From assembly GCA_014650415.1 (NCBI GenBank), contig BMUX01000006.1, positions 186,001 through 250,000 of the forward strand: a DNA stretch of 64,000 bases, read 5' to 3'. The DNA comes from Streptomyces spiroverticillatus (GTDB taxonomy: Bacteria; Actinomycetota; Actinomycetes; Streptomycetales; Streptomycetaceae). The position numbers and the translations under genes were made by a program. Below are positions 25,746 through 36,381 of the stretch, one piece after another (within the stretch, counting starts at the first letter, position 1; the number at the start of each line of letters is the position of its first letter). Below the pieces are notes generated by a model. The model ran no database searches and had not been told where the DNA came from. It saw only the letters and a list, made by a program, of their open reading frames with translations.

Positions 25746-27137
25746 TCAGCCCCCGGCCACCCCCTCCAACGCCCTCGCCACCCTCAGCACCAGCGCGTCC
25801 CGGTGGCGCGCCGCCACCACCTGCACCCCCACCGGCAGCCCCCCGCCGTCCACCCCGCACGGCACCGAAGCCGCCGGCTGCTGGGTGAGGTTGAAGGGGT
25901 AGGTGAAGGGTGTCCAGCCCGTCCAGCGGCGCACCCCGAGGCCACGCGGTGCCTCCGCGCCCGCCTCGAAGGCCGTCACCGGGAGGGTGGGGGTGATCAG
26001 GACGTCGTACGTCCGGTGGAAGGACCCCATCCGCCGGCCCAGTTCCATGCGGGCGTCCACCGCCGCCAGGTACTCCAGCGCACTCATCCGCGCCCCCGCC
26101 CGGACCACCTCCCGCAGCCCCGGGTCCAGCGCCTCCCGCTGCTCGCGGCCCAGCCCCTGCGCCACCCGCGCCGCCCCGCTGAACCACAGCACGTGGAACG
26201 CCTCCACCGGGTCCGCGAAGTCCGGGTCCGCCTCCTCGACGTACGCGCCGAGCGAGGCCAGCGCCGAGACCGCGTCCCGCACCTTCGCGGCCACCTCCGG
26301 GTGGACGTTGACCTGCCCGCCGAGCGTGGGGGAGTAGGCGATGCGCAGGCCCCGTACCCCGTCGTCGAGCCCGGAGCGTACGCCGTCGTCGGTGACCGGC
26401 GACTGCGACCAGTCCCGCCAGTCCGCCTCCCCGGCCATCACGTCCAGCATCAGCGCCGCGTCCGCCGCGTCCCGGGTCATGGGTCCGGCGTGCGCGAGCG
26501 TGCCGAAGGGGGAGGAGGGGTAGAGCGGGACGCGGCCGTACGTCGGCTTCATGCCGACGATGCCGCAGAAGGACGCCGGGATGCGGACCGAGCCGCCCCC
26601 GTCCGTGCCGACGGAGAGCGGCCCGCAGCCCGCCGCGACCGCCGCCGCACTGCCGCCGCTGGAGCCGCCGGAGGTACGGGACGGGTCGTGCGGGTTGCGG
26701 GTGACGCCGAAGCGGGGCGAGTCGGTGACGCCCTTCCAGCCGAACTCCGGGGTCGTCGTCTTGCCGATGAAGACCGCACCGTGCTCGCGCAATCGTGCCA
26801 CCGAGGGGGAGTCCTCGTCCCAACTCCCCTGCTCAGATATGGAGTACGAGCCTCGGAGGGTCGGCGTGCCCTTGGTGAGGAGCAGGTCCTTGACCGTCAC
26901 CGGTACACCGTCGAGCAGGCCCTGCGGCTCCCGCCTGCGCCACCGTTCCTCCGATGCGCGGGCCTGGCCGAGCGCGCCCTCGCGGTCGATCGACACGAAG
27001 GCGTTGAGCGTCGGCTGGATCTCCTCGGCCCGGTCCAGGACGGCCCGGGCGACCTCGACGGGCGACAGCTCGCCCTTCTCGTAGGCGGCGAGCAACTGGT
27101 GGGCGGTGAACGCGGTCAGTGCTGTCGGCTCAGTCAT
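25746..27137 (-). CDS. Amidase-signature family hydrolase
   Basis: 463 residues, ATG at 27137, 8 bp inside the end of the upstream dehydrogenase gene. The Ser-cisSer-Lys triad is visible: Lys in PVTVKDLLL, the GGSSGGSAAAVAAG loop with the cis-serine, and the nucleophile in GTDGGGSVRIP. Family members hydrolyse carboxamides; there is no GatB or GatC neighbour, so this is a catabolic amidase and not the tRNA amidotransferase subunit. It is co-transcribed with a 2-hydroxyacid dehydrogenase and divergent from two maleate-isomerase-like genes, suggesting an amide-degradation route. Confidence 0.9.
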   Translation of the reverse strand: MTEPTALTAFTAHQLLAAYEKGELSPVEVARAVLDRAEEIQPTLNAFVSIDREGALGQARASEERWRRREPQGLLDGVPVTVKDLLLTKGTPTLRGSYSISEQGSWDEDSPSVARLREHGAVFIGKTTTPEFGWKGVTDSPRFGVTRNPHDPSRTSGGSSGGSAAAVAAGCGPLSVGTDGGGSVRIPASFCGIVGMKPTYGRVPLYPSSPFGTLAHAGPMTRDAADAALMLDVMAGEADWRDWSQSPVTDDGVRSGLDDGVRGLRIAYSPTLGGQVNVHPEVAAKVRDAVSALASLGAYVEEADPDFADPVEAFHVLWFSGAARVAQGLGREQREALDPGLREVVRAGARMSALEYLAAVDARMELGRRMGSFHRTYDVLITPTLPVTAFEAGAEAPRGLGVRRWTGWTPFTYPFNLTQQPAASVPCGVDGGGLPVGVQVVAARHRDALVLRVARALEGVAGG

Positions 27138-28116
27138 GCAGGGGGACGTACCCAACATTCTTGTCGACTACATTCGGAAGTGGCTTTCCGGCGGCCCACA
27201 GGTCGAACAACTCCAGGAACTGGGTGGTCAGTTCGTCGCGCCAGCCGACCACGTCACCGCTCATGTGCGGGGAGACGACCAGTCCGGGGACGTCCCACAG
27301 CGGGCTCTCCGGCTGGAGTGGTTCCTGCTCGAAGACGTCGAGCGCGGCCCCGCCGATCCACCGTTTGTGCAGAGCGGACAACAGGTCTTCCTCGACGACG
27401 AGTTGGCCGCGTCCGACATTGATGAAGTACGAGTTCGGGCTCATCGCGCCGAAGGCCCGCGCGTCGAACATGCCCCGCGTCGCATCGGTGAGCGGCGCCG
27501 CCGCCACCACCCAGTCCGCTCCGGCGAGGAGAGGCATGAGGTCCTCGGGTCCGTGCACCCCTGCGCGGGCCGTGCGCCCCGTCAGCGCCACCTTCACCCC
27601 GAGGCCCTTGAGAGTGGCGGCGACGGCGCGCCCGATCGGGCCGGAGCCGACGACGACCGCCCGCGTTCCGGCGACCCTCCGGGTCTCCCGGTGCTGCCAA
27701 CGCCGCTGCCGCTGCAGCTCGTTGGTGCCGGAGAAGTGCTTCGCCGCGGCCAGGACCAGGCCCGCGACGTACTCCGCGATCGGCGTCTCGAAGATGCCCC
27801 GCGCGTTGGTCACCACGGTGTCCGATGCGGTCAGCTCCGGGCACATCAGGTGGTCCACACCGGCGCTCGCGGTGTGCACCCAGCGCGGTCGTGCGCCGGG
27901 ACCCGGCCAGGCGTGCCGTACCGCGTCCGACAGGAAGTCCCACACCAACAGCACATCCGCCTCGGGGAGTTGACGGGCGATCGTCGACTCGTCACCGTGC
28001 AGAATGCGGGTCCGTCCGGTCAGGCTGCCCAGGCGTGGCGGCGGCTCGGCATTCAGGACAAGAAGGGTCACATCGCGCGCGCCGGGCGCAGCGGTCACAT
28101 CGTTCACATCTGTCAT
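27130..28116 (-). CDS. D-isomer 2-hydroxyacid dehydrogenase
   Basis: 328 residues. NAD-binding VVVGSGPIGRAV, catalytic Arg in INVGRGQ, Glu in DVFEQEPL and His in VSPHMSGDVVG. It reduces 2-keto acids to D-2-hydroxy acids or the reverse; the glyoxylate/hydroxypyruvate-like subgroup is likely, but the substrate is not readable. It is the first gene of a two-gene operon with the amidase. Its ATG at 28116 lies only about 106 bp from the start I prefer for the divergent gene. Confidence 0.9.
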   Translation of the reverse strand: MTDVNDVTAAPGARDVTLLVLNAEPPPRLGSLTGRTRILHGDESTIARQLPEADVLLVWDFLSDAVRHAWPGPGARPRWVHTASAGVDHLMCPELTASDTVVTNARGIFETPIAEYVAGLVLAAAKHFSGTNELQRQRRWQHRETRRVAGTRAVVVGSGPIGRAVAATLKGLGVKVALTGRTARAGVHGPEDLMPLLAGADWVVAAAPLTDATRGMFDARAFGAMSPNSYFINVGRGQLVVEEDLLSALHKRWIGGAALDVFEQEPLQPESPLWDVPGLVVSPHMSGDVVGWRDELTTQFLELFDLWAAGKPLPNVVDKNVGYVPLHD

Positions 28117-28222
28117 GGCGGAGAAACCATTTCGTCACGTCTGACTTACACGGATGGCGTACGGATTGACCACACTCGTACCCGCACTCTACGGTCGTCA
28201 ACACCCGTATCTGGGGGCCGCA

Positions 28223-29125
28223 TTGGACATTGACTTTCTCGGCGGGCCACAGCCGCAACGCGGCGTGGGGGTAGTGGCCCCGTTCGACTTCGCACTCGAC
28301 CGGGAGCTCTGGCGGTGGGTGCCCGACGGCATCTCCCTCCACCTCACCCGCACACCCTTCGTCCCCGTCGAGGTCAGCCTCGACCTCGCCCGGCTCGTCA
28401 GCGAGCACCAGACGCTCCGCGAGGCGGTCCGGGCGCTCATCGCCGTCGAACCCCAAGTCGTCGCGTACGCCTGCACCTCGGGCAGTTTCGTCGGCGGCCT
28501 CGCCGGGGAACGCGCCATGTGCGAGGCGATGTCCCGGGCCGGTGAGACCGAGTCGGGGGACCTCCCCTCGGTGACCACATCGGGCGCGCTCCTGGAGGCG
28601 CTCGGCGCGCTCGGCGCCCGCCGGGTCGCCGTGGTCACCCCGTACACGGAGTCGGTGACACAGTCCCTGGAGGAGTATCTGGCGCAGGCCGGCATCGTCA
28701 TCACGGGCCGGGAGTTCCTGGGCCTGACCCGGCACATCTGGAAGGTGCCGTACCGGGACGTGGTGGACATGGCGCGGCGGGCGGTGGTCGGTGCGGCCGA
28801 CTGCCTCTTCATCAGCTGCACCAATCTCCCCACGTACGACGTGATCCCGCAGCTGGAGGCGGAGTTGCGGATGCCGGTCATCTCGGCGAACCAGGTCACG
28901 ATGTGGTCGGCGCTGAGGCGGCTCGGTGCGGAGGCGGTCGGTCCGTACCAGCGGCTGCTGATGGGTACGCAGCAGGGCACGTCGCCCGTGGTTCCGCCGG
29001 TCGTGCCTCCGGTCGCGCCGCTGGCGATGGCTCCGGAGACCGTGCCGGAAGCCGTTTCGGAAGCCCTCCCTCCGCTCACTCCTCCGCCGCTCCCGCCGTT
29101 CCCCGAGCAGGAAGGCCTGAACTGA
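28223..29125 (+). CDS. Maleate cis-trans isomerase / EutA-like Asp-Glu racemase fold protein
   Basis: 300 residues from the TTG at 28223 (MDIDFLGG), which has GGGGG 5 nt upstream. An ATG at 28154 is in frame, but the intervening codons have many A or T third positions, unlike the gene body, and would leave no promoter room. Catalytic cysteines of the Asp/Glu racemase superfamily appear in AYACTSGSFVGG and FISCTNLPTYD. Relatives include maleate isomerase, arylmalonate decarboxylase and EutA of ectoine utilisation. The C-terminus has a Pro/Val repeat (VVPPVVPPVAPL). It runs one base ahead of a paralogue. Confidence 0.78.
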   Translation: MDIDFLGGPQPQRGVGVVAPFDFALDRELWRWVPDGISLHLTRTPFVPVEVSLDLARLVSEHQTLREAVRALIAVEPQVVAYACTSGSFVGGLAGERAMCEAMSRAGETESGDLPSVTTSGALLEALGALGARRVAVVTPYTESVTQSLEEYLAQAGIVITGREFLGLTRHIWKVPYRDVVDMARRAVVGAADCLFISCTNLPTYDVIPQLEAELRMPVISANQVTMWSALRRLGAEAVGPYQRLLMGTQQGTSPVVPPVVPPVAPLAMAPETVPEAVSEALPPLTPPPLPPFPEQEGLN

Positions 29126-29126
29126 C

Positions 29127-29843
29127 ATGACCGCGATCGGATTCCTCTACCCCGGCCACTCCGCCGAGGACGACTACCCGCGCATGGAAATGATGCTGGC
29201 CGCCCCCGACATCCGGCTGCCGCTGGTCCACACGGACATCGGCACCGACGCCCATCGCGTCGACGCGCTCCTCGAAATGGGCTCCGCGGACCGCCTCGCG
29301 GCCGGCGTCGAAGAACTGCGCCTCGCGGGCGCGGAGGCCGTCGTCTGGGCCTGCACGAGCGCCAGTTTCGTGTACGGGTGGGAGGGGGCCCGCGAGCAGG
29401 TCCGCAGCCTGGCCGCGGCCGCCGGGCTGCCCGCCTCCTCGACCTCCTTCGCCTTCGCGGGAGCGGTACGGGAACTGGGCGCGACCCGCGTCGCCGTGGC
29501 GGCCACCTACCCGGCGGACGTCTGCGAGCTCTTCGCCGCCTTCCTCAAGGCGGCCGGGGCGGAGGTCCTCTTCACCCGGGCCAGCGGCATCATCACGGCG
29601 GCCGAGGTGGGCACCTGGGGCCGGGACGAGGTCCTCGCCCTGGCCCGCGCGGGCGACCACCCGGACGCGGAGGCGGTCCTCCTGCCGGACACGGCACTGC
29701 ACACGGCGGCCCATGTCGCCGACCTGGAGCGCGAGTTGGGCAAGCCGGTCCTGACCGCGAACCAGGTCACGGTGTGGGAGGGGCTGCGACTGGCGCAGCG
29801 GCGGGTGCGGGCGCCGGGGCTGGGGAGGCTGTTCGCCGGATAG
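29127..29843 (+). CDS. Second maleate isomerase / Asp-Glu racemase fold protein
   Basis: 238 residues, ATG at 29127, one base after the stop of its paralogue. The first catalytic Cys is in VWACTSASFVYGWEG. The position of the second, a Cys in the paralogue (ISCTNLP), reads LLPDTALHT here, so the second cysteine is missing. A single-Cys enzyme would resemble the arylmalonate decarboxylases or be non-catalytic in a heteromer. The paired, coupled genes suggest a two-subunit enzyme or two successive steps. Confidence 0.8.
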   Translation: MTAIGFLYPGHSAEDDYPRMEMMLAAPDIRLPLVHTDIGTDAHRVDALLEMGSADRLAAGVEELRLAGAEAVVWACTSASFVYGWEGAREQVRSLAAAAGLPASSTSFAFAGAVRELGATRVAVAATYPADVCELFAAFLKAAGAEVLFTRASGIITAAEVGTWGRDEVLALARAGDHPDAEAVLLPDTALHTAAHVADLERELGKPVLTANQVTVWEGLRLAQRRVRAPGLGRLFAG

Positions 29844-29857
29844 CGGCGGCTTGGTGA

Positions 29858-29901
29858 AAAGGGCTGCCCCGGAGGGGAGTTGATCTCCGGGGCCGCCCTT
29901 T
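29858..29901 (+). terminator. Terminator after the isomerase pair
   Basis: A 17-bp stem with one mismatch (AAAGGGCTGCCCCGGAG and partner ending CCGCCCTTT), 10-nt loop, starting 15 bp after the stop. Confidence 0.8.
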
Positions 29902-30016
29902 CCCGTACCCGATGCGCACGCCATACCCCTCTTGCGCACAGCGTTCCGTCATGCGTGCAGTGTGCGCATCGGGAGAGCGGGCGACCGGCGCGCCGCCCAC
30001 GACGAGGGGGAGCACC

Positions 30017-31320
30017 ATGACCGGCAACGCCAGCTGGAACGAGCGGGGCGAGTGGAAGGCCGAAGGTCCCTGGGGAGCCAAGGACTCCACCGGCCGCACC
30101 TTCGAACTCGCCCGCCGGCAGGCCAGGCTGGACGAACTCCGCGAGGCCCACCACATCCCCGGCGCCTCGCTCGCCGTACTCGTCGACGGCACCGTCCACG
30201 AGCTCGCCAGCGGCCTCCTCCACCGGGGCACCGGCGTCGAGGCGACCGTCGACTCCGTCTTCCAGCTCGGCTCGATCGCCAAGCTCTACACGGCCACCCT
30301 GGTGATGCGGCTCGCCGACTCCGGCGAACTCGACATCGACGCCCCGGTCGCCTCCGTCCTCCCGGACTTCACCACCGCCGACCCCGAGGCCACCAAGCGC
30401 ATCACCACCCGCCAGCTCCTCTCCCACACCAGCGGGTTGACCTGCGACTTCACCCACGACAGCGGGCGCGGCGACGACTGCCTGGCGCTCTACCTGGAGG
30501 CCGGCGCCGACATCGCGCTCGACTGCCCGCCGGGCACGGCCGTCTCGTACAGCAGCTTCGGCTACAACGTGCTCGGCCGCATCGTCGAGGTCCTCACCGG
30601 CCAGACCTGGGACGAGGCCCTGAAGACCCGCCTCCTCGCCCCGCTCGGCGCGACGCACACCATGACCCTCCCCGAGGAGGCCCTCGCCTTCCGCGCCGCC
30701 ATGGGGCACCTCGGCGAACCCGGGCAGATGCCCGACCCGGCGCCCGCCTGGGACATGATGCCGCGCTCGGCCGGCCCGTACGGGCGGGTCATCGCCAGCG
30801 CCTCCGACGTCGTGCGCCTCGCCCGCCTCCACCTCGCGAACGGCGTCGCCGAGGACGGCACCCGCCTCCTCTCGCCCGAGACCGTCGCCGCCATGCAGCG
30901 CTGGGAGACGGACGTCCCCGACAGGTGGACGGTCAGCTCGGACGGCTGGGGCCTCGGCTGGACGCTGTACGACTGGAACGGCACGCGGGGGTACGGCCAC
31001 GACGGCGCCTCCCTCGGCCAGTACTCCTACCTCCGCGTGGTCCCCTCCGCCGGGGTCGCGGTCGCCCTCCTCACCAACGGCGGCAGCGCGCGGCTCCTCT
31101 ACGCGGCCCTGATGCGGGAGCTCCTCGCGGAGTACGCGGACGTGACGATGCCGGACTCCTTCGCCCCGCCGGCCACGCCCGTGGAGGTCGACTGGACCCC
31201 CCTCGTCGGCGTGTACCGCCGCGCGGGCGTCGTCCTCACCGTCACCGAGGGCCACCTCCTCTACGAATTCGTCGACGGAATGGCCGACTTCTCCCCGCCG
31301 CTCTCGGTGACCCTCGTCCC
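30017..31320 (+). pseudogene. Class C beta-lactamase-like serine hydrolase, stop codon lost at a repeat
   Basis: ATG at 30017 behind GAGGGGGAG. The catalytic SxxK is LGSIAKLYT, the YxN motif is SYSSFGYN, and a later GHDGASLG segment stands for the HxG/KTG motif. Homology continues into the C-terminal strand region (LLYEFVDGMADFSPPL). Then at 31318 the sequence becomes dispersed repeat family A, and the frame stays open with repeat-derived Pro/Arg/Gly-rich sequence until 34519, across two other genes. A natural stop is therefore missing. Either the repeat replaced the end of the gene or an indel in the C-run hides a nearby stop. The active-site half is intact, so a truncated hydrolase could still work if made. 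Confidence 0.7.
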
Positions 31321-31373
31321 CTTGGGCGGCGGGGCCGCCCCCCCGGGGGCGGGACGGGCGGGCAAGGGGGCGG
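31318..31373 (+). repeat. Dispersed C-rich repeat (family A), copy 2
   Basis: 56 bp, differing from 15187-15241 by a single inserted C in the C-run. Similarity weakens beyond this core but continues for about 70 bp (shared CTGCCCGCACC). It sits exactly where the serine hydrolase reading frame loses homology. Confidence 0.75.
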
Positions 31374-31559
31374 TACGCCCGATCCGGGCCCACCCGGACA
31401 CCGGCCCCTGCCCGCACCTTCCGACACCGGCCCGCCCCTTACCGGCCCGAGGGCCCGCACCCCCCGAGCACCGGCCCGCCCCCGAGGGGGAATATCCGGA
31501 GCCCCCCTCCTGTTGGCCCCAGGACGACGCACGCATCGCACCCCGCAGGAGGAACCCCG

Positions 31560-32638
<1,079 letters not shown>

Positions 32639-32642
<4 letters not shown>

Positions 32643-34495
32643 CCGCGCGCCACGAGCAGTTCGGCGATCCGCTCCGGCGCGGCAGGGCGCGAGTACAGCC
32701 AGCCCTGGCCCGTGTCGCAGCCGATGCTGCGCAGCCGCGCCGCCTGGCCAGCCGTCTCCACGCACTCCGCGGTGACGGTGAGGCCCAGGCGGTGCGCGAG
32801 CTGCACCAGGGCCTCGACGATCGTCTCGTCGGCGGGGTTGGGGTGCGCCTCGTCCTGGAAGCCCCGGACGAAGGAGCCGTCCAGCTTGAGGACGGACACC
32901 GGCAGGCGGCTCAGGTAGGCGAGGTTCGAGTAGCCCGTGCCGAAGTCGTCGATGGCGATGAGCACGCCCATGTCGCTCAGCGCCTGGAGGGCCTGGAGCG
33001 GGCGGCCCGCCGAGCCCATCACGGCCGATTCCGTCAACTCCAGCTGGAGCAGGCTGGGTTGCAGGCCCGTCTCCTCCAAGATCTCCGCCACGTCCGCCAC
33101 CAGGTCCGAGTCCCAGACCTGCCGCACCGCCACGTTCACGGACACGAACAGCGGCTCCGCGTCCGGGTGGTCGAGCTGCCACTGCCGCGCCTGGCGGCAG
33201 GCCGTGCGCAGCACCCATCGGCCCAGGTGGACGATGGATCCGTCCTCTTCCGCAATTCCGATGAACCGATTCGGCGCAAGCGTCCCGAACTGCGGATGCC
33301 GCCACCGCACCAGCGCCTCCACACCCCGTACGAGCCCGCCCTCCAAGTCCACCAACGGCTGGTACTCCAGGACGAATTCACCCCGCTCCAGCGCCGGGCG
33401 CAGCGTCGACGACAGGGCCTGCCGAGTCATCCGGTGCGCGTTGCGCTCGGGGTCGAAGAGCGTCCACCGCCCCTTCCCGTCCGCCTTCGCCCAGTACAGC
33501 GTCGTGTCCGCCGCCTGCATCAGCCCGGTCGCCGTCGTGCCCACCGCGGGCCGCTCCACCACCCCGATCGACGCCGACACCGACAGACGCTGCCCGGCCA
33601 GGTCGAAGGGCTGCTGGAGCGCCGTCAGGACCGTCTGCGCCAGATCGCTCAGCTGATCGGTCCCCGTCGAGTCCTCCACCAGCAGCGCGAACTCGTCGCC
33701 GCCGAGCCGGGCCACCAGATGGCCGCCCCCGGGCCCGTACCCGCTCTGCTCCGCACACCGCGTCAGCCGCGTCGCGACCGCCGTCAGCAGCCGGTCGCCG
33801 ACCCGGTGGCCCAGCGTGTCGTTGACCGCCTTGAACCCGTCCAGGTCCAGATAGCAGAGCCCGATCCGCCCGGTCCCGCCGCGTTCGTACGTGGACGCCT
33901 CCAGCGCGGCCGTCAGCCGCTCGAAGAACAGCGCCCGGTTGGGCAGCCGGGTCACCGGGTCGTGCATCTGGAGGTGCCGCAGGCGCGCCTGGAGCTCCCG
34001 CCAGTCGCTGATGTCGGAGACCGACAGCAGGACGTTCTCACTGTCGGGTACGGGGGCCAGCGCGACCTCCACCCACAGGGCGTGGCCGTCGTGGTGCTTG
34101 AGCCGGCGCGTGCAGCGGAACCGGGAGCGGCGGCCGCCCAGGATCTCCCGGTACGCGTGCCAGGTGCGGGCGTCCGAGGCGAGGTCCACCAACTCGGCGG
34201 CCTCCGTCCCGGCCAGCTGCGCCGGGTCCGCGCCGAGCAGCGCGCCGAGCGCGGCGTTCGCGGCGACGACCGTCCCGCCGGGGGTGACCAGCGCCATCGC
34301 GAGCTGCGCGGCCCGGAAGGCGGCCCGGTAGGAGCGGGCCCCGGCGTCGTCACGCGGATGCGGCTCGACGGGGAGGCCGGGTTCGGCGGGGAGGCCGGGC
34401 AGCCCCACCGGCACGCCCCCTCCCTCACTCTCCGTGACGAACGAGGGGGCGGAGGGGGCGAGGTCGGGGCCGGACTCTTCGGGGATTCCGCTCAC
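32639..34495 (-). CDS. cdgA: CdgA-like PAS-GGDEF-EAL c-di-GMP enzyme
   Basis: 618 residues. The GTG at 34495, six bases behind GGGAG, is chosen; the frame stays open much farther upstream without conserved sequence. Domains: PAS (about 58-165), GGDEF with intact RLGGDEF (265-269), and EAL with VEALVRW (393-395), NVAVRQ, ELTESA, IDDFGTGYS and LKLDGSF, so both the synthase and hydrolase sites look complete. No membrane segment. Domain order and location match Streptomyces CdgA, a BldD target that affects development. Which activity dominates cannot be read from sequence. Confidence 0.85.
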
Positions 34496-34948
34496 CGTGT
34501 GCTCCCGCAGGGCGATTGAGTCGTACAGGTGTCGTCGCGTGATGTCGGGGGTCCTGATGTCGGCGTTCCTGTGGGGACGAGTCGGAGGGGACCGGAGGGA
34601 TCGGCGGGGGATCGGGGGAGGAATCCGCTGCCCTGGAGCGGATTCCGCGCGGGAAAGTGTGCCGATCATAGAGGCTGGCGCGACAGCCGATCCAGCTCCG
34701 TCACTGCTGAATCCCGCTCCGGTACGGGCCCGGCGCCCGCCCCGCGCACTCCGGACGATCGTTTCTGCACGGGTGTGCCTTGACCTGCCGCTCTCCTGAC
34801 CGCTTGTGACTTTCCGTGAGGACTCGGGGTGTCGCCGCAGGTTGCCCCGGGCACCCGAGTGGCGCACTGGAACAGGGCAGACCCCTCCAAAACCCCACAT
34901 TGTGGGTGAGGTGTTCCGAATTCCGCTGCGGAGGGCCCGGAGGTCGAT
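34496..34948. other. 453-bp divergent regulatory region of cdgA and the protease gene
   Basis: No credible gene. It holds an inverted repeat at 34620-34646, a short CCCACA-T-TGTGGG palindrome at 34894-34906, and the ribosome sites of both genes. I looked for a BldD box in front of cdgA and found none I would defend. Confidence 0.55.
34620..34646. promoter_or_regulatory. Inverted repeat upstream of cdgA
   Basis: GGAATCCGCT and its exact complement AGCGGATTCC separated by 7 nt, 125 bp upstream of the cdgA start. Operator-like geometry, regulator unknown. Confidence 0.45.
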
Positions 34949-36244
34949 GTGCAGGACGAGTTGACGCCCGGCGCAGGCGAGGGCTCCGGGGCGGGTGCGG
35001 GCGTCCGGGGAGGTGCGGGCGACTGGTCGCGGTTCCGGCTGCGCAGCTCGGCCGCACTGCTGACCGCGCTGGCCGCACTCGCCGCCACCGGTCTGATCGC
35101 CGGGCCGGCCGCCGCCGCCGACCAGCCGGCCGGGCGGTGCGCCCTGCCCCGCACCTCCGCCCACCACTCCCTCGGCGTCGACACCTGGAACGAGAGCTAC
35201 CCCCGCCCCGCCGAGGCCCTCGACGCGGTGATGATCTTCCTGTCCTTCCCGGACTCCGACCCCCTCCTCACCCCCGACGAACTGGCCTCCGACCACTTCC
35301 CCGCCACCAGCGACTTCTTCCGCCGCGCCTCGTACGGCCGGTTCGACCTCCGGCCGCACCCGTTGCTGGACTGGGTGCGGATGCCGGCCGACTCCACCTC
35401 GTACGCGATACAGCGGGACTGGAGCGCCGAACGCCGCACCGCCTACCTGCGGGACGCGGTCGCCGCGGCCGACGCCCGGGTCGACTTCTCGAAGTACGAC
35501 GTCGTCTACCTGGTCGCCGACCCGGACGCCCCCGGCGTCGACTCCGACGCGACGAAGGTGGTCAACTTCGACACCCCGCTGCGCGCCGACGACACCGACA
35601 TCCGCCGCATCGTCACCGTCTTCGAGAACCACCCCCCGGACCGCAACGTCCTCGCCCACGAGACCGGCCACGTCTTCGACCTGCCCGACCTCTATCACCG
35701 TCCCTCCGACGGCAAGGGCGACTGGGACACCCACGTCGGCGACTGGGACCTCATGGGCAGCCAGTTCGGTCTTGCCCCCGACCCCTTCGGCTGGCACAAG
35801 TGGAAGCTGGGCTGGCTCGACGCCGACCAGGTGCACTGCGTCCCCTGGGGCACCACCAGCCGCTTCACCCTGGACCCGCTGTCCGCCCCGCCCCCCGCCG
35901 GCGGCCAGCGCGGCAACGCACGCCTGGCGGTCGTCCGTACGGGAGAGAACACCGTCCTCGCCATCGAGGCCCGCGGCAGCACCGGAAACGACCGCGGTGC
36001 CTGCTCCGAGGGCGTCCTGATCTACCGGGTGCGCAACGGCACCGCGTCCGGCGGCGGCCCCATCGAGGTCGTCGACACCCACCCCCGCACCGAGGCCTGC
36101 TGGGACGGCTCCGTCTACCCGCCGCTCGCGGACGCGCCGCTGGACGTGGGCGAGACGTTCACGGTGGTGAAGGAGGGGGCGAAGGTGGAGGTGGCCGACC
36201 GGACGGGCTCGGGCGGCTGGACGGTGCAGGTCACGACGGGCTGA
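34949..36244 (+). CDS. Secreted M6-like zinc metalloprotease
   Basis: 431 residues from a GTG at 34949. A long N-region, then a hydrophobic export segment ending PAAAA near residue 53. The zinc site is HETGH in NVLAHETGHVFDLPDL, with DTHVGDWDLMG downstream serving as the Met-turn region, as in M6 (immune inhibitor A-like) proteases. Several cysteines point to disulphides. It is an extracellular peptidase of unknown target. A hairpin terminator and the third tRNA-Lys follow. Confidence 0.85.
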   Translation: MQDELTPGAGEGSGAGAGVRGGAGDWSRFRLRSSAALLTALAALAATGLIAGPAAAADQPAGRCALPRTSAHHSLGVDTWNESYPRPAEALDAVMIFLSFPDSDPLLTPDELASDHFPATSDFFRRASYGRFDLRPHPLLDWVRMPADSTSYAIQRDWSAERRTAYLRDAVAAADARVDFSKYDVVYLVADPDAPGVDSDATKVVNFDTPLRADDTDIRRIVTVFENHPPDRNVLAHETGHVFDLPDLYHRPSDGKGDWDTHVGDWDLMGSQFGLAPDPFGWHKWKLGWLDADQVHCVPWGTTSRFTLDPLSAPPPAGGQRGNARLAVVRTGENTVLAIEARGSTGNDRGACSEGVLIYRVRNGTASGGGPIEVVDTHPRTEACWDGSVYPPLADAPLDVGETFTVVKEGAKVEVADRTGSGGWTVQVTTG

Positions 36245-36266
36245 GCGGGTGTCCGTACGGGCACGA

Positions 36267-36300
36267 AAAAGTCCCCCGAGCCGAAGCGCGGGGGACTTTT
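36267..36300. terminator. Bidirectional terminator between protease gene and tRNA-Lys
   Basis: 12-bp stem AAAAGTCCCCCG and complement with a 10-nt loop. The ends are A-rich and T-rich, so it works in both directions. Confidence 0.88.
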
Positions 36301-36307
36301 CTGTCGG

Positions 36308-36381
36308 TGCGCCGCCAGGGACTCGAACCCCGGACCCGCTGATTAAGAGTCAGCTGCTCTAACCAACTGAGCTAGCGGCGC
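36308..36381 (-). tRNA. tRNA-Lys (anticodon CTT), copy 3
   Basis: Identical in all 74 nt to the copies at 7277 and 16605. Its 5' end overlaps the stop codon of the next minus-strand gene by 10 bp. The base context just upstream (CTGCTGACRTCG) is shared with copy 1. Confidence 0.97.

Noticed and set aside
34496..34948. BldD operator upstream of cdgA
   Set aside because: I compared the region with the known BldD consensus by eye and found no match good enough to report.
34496..36082. N-terminal extension of the cdgA frame to 36082
   Set aside because: It would be antisense to the protease gene and has no conserved content. The GTG at 34495 has a proper ribosome site.
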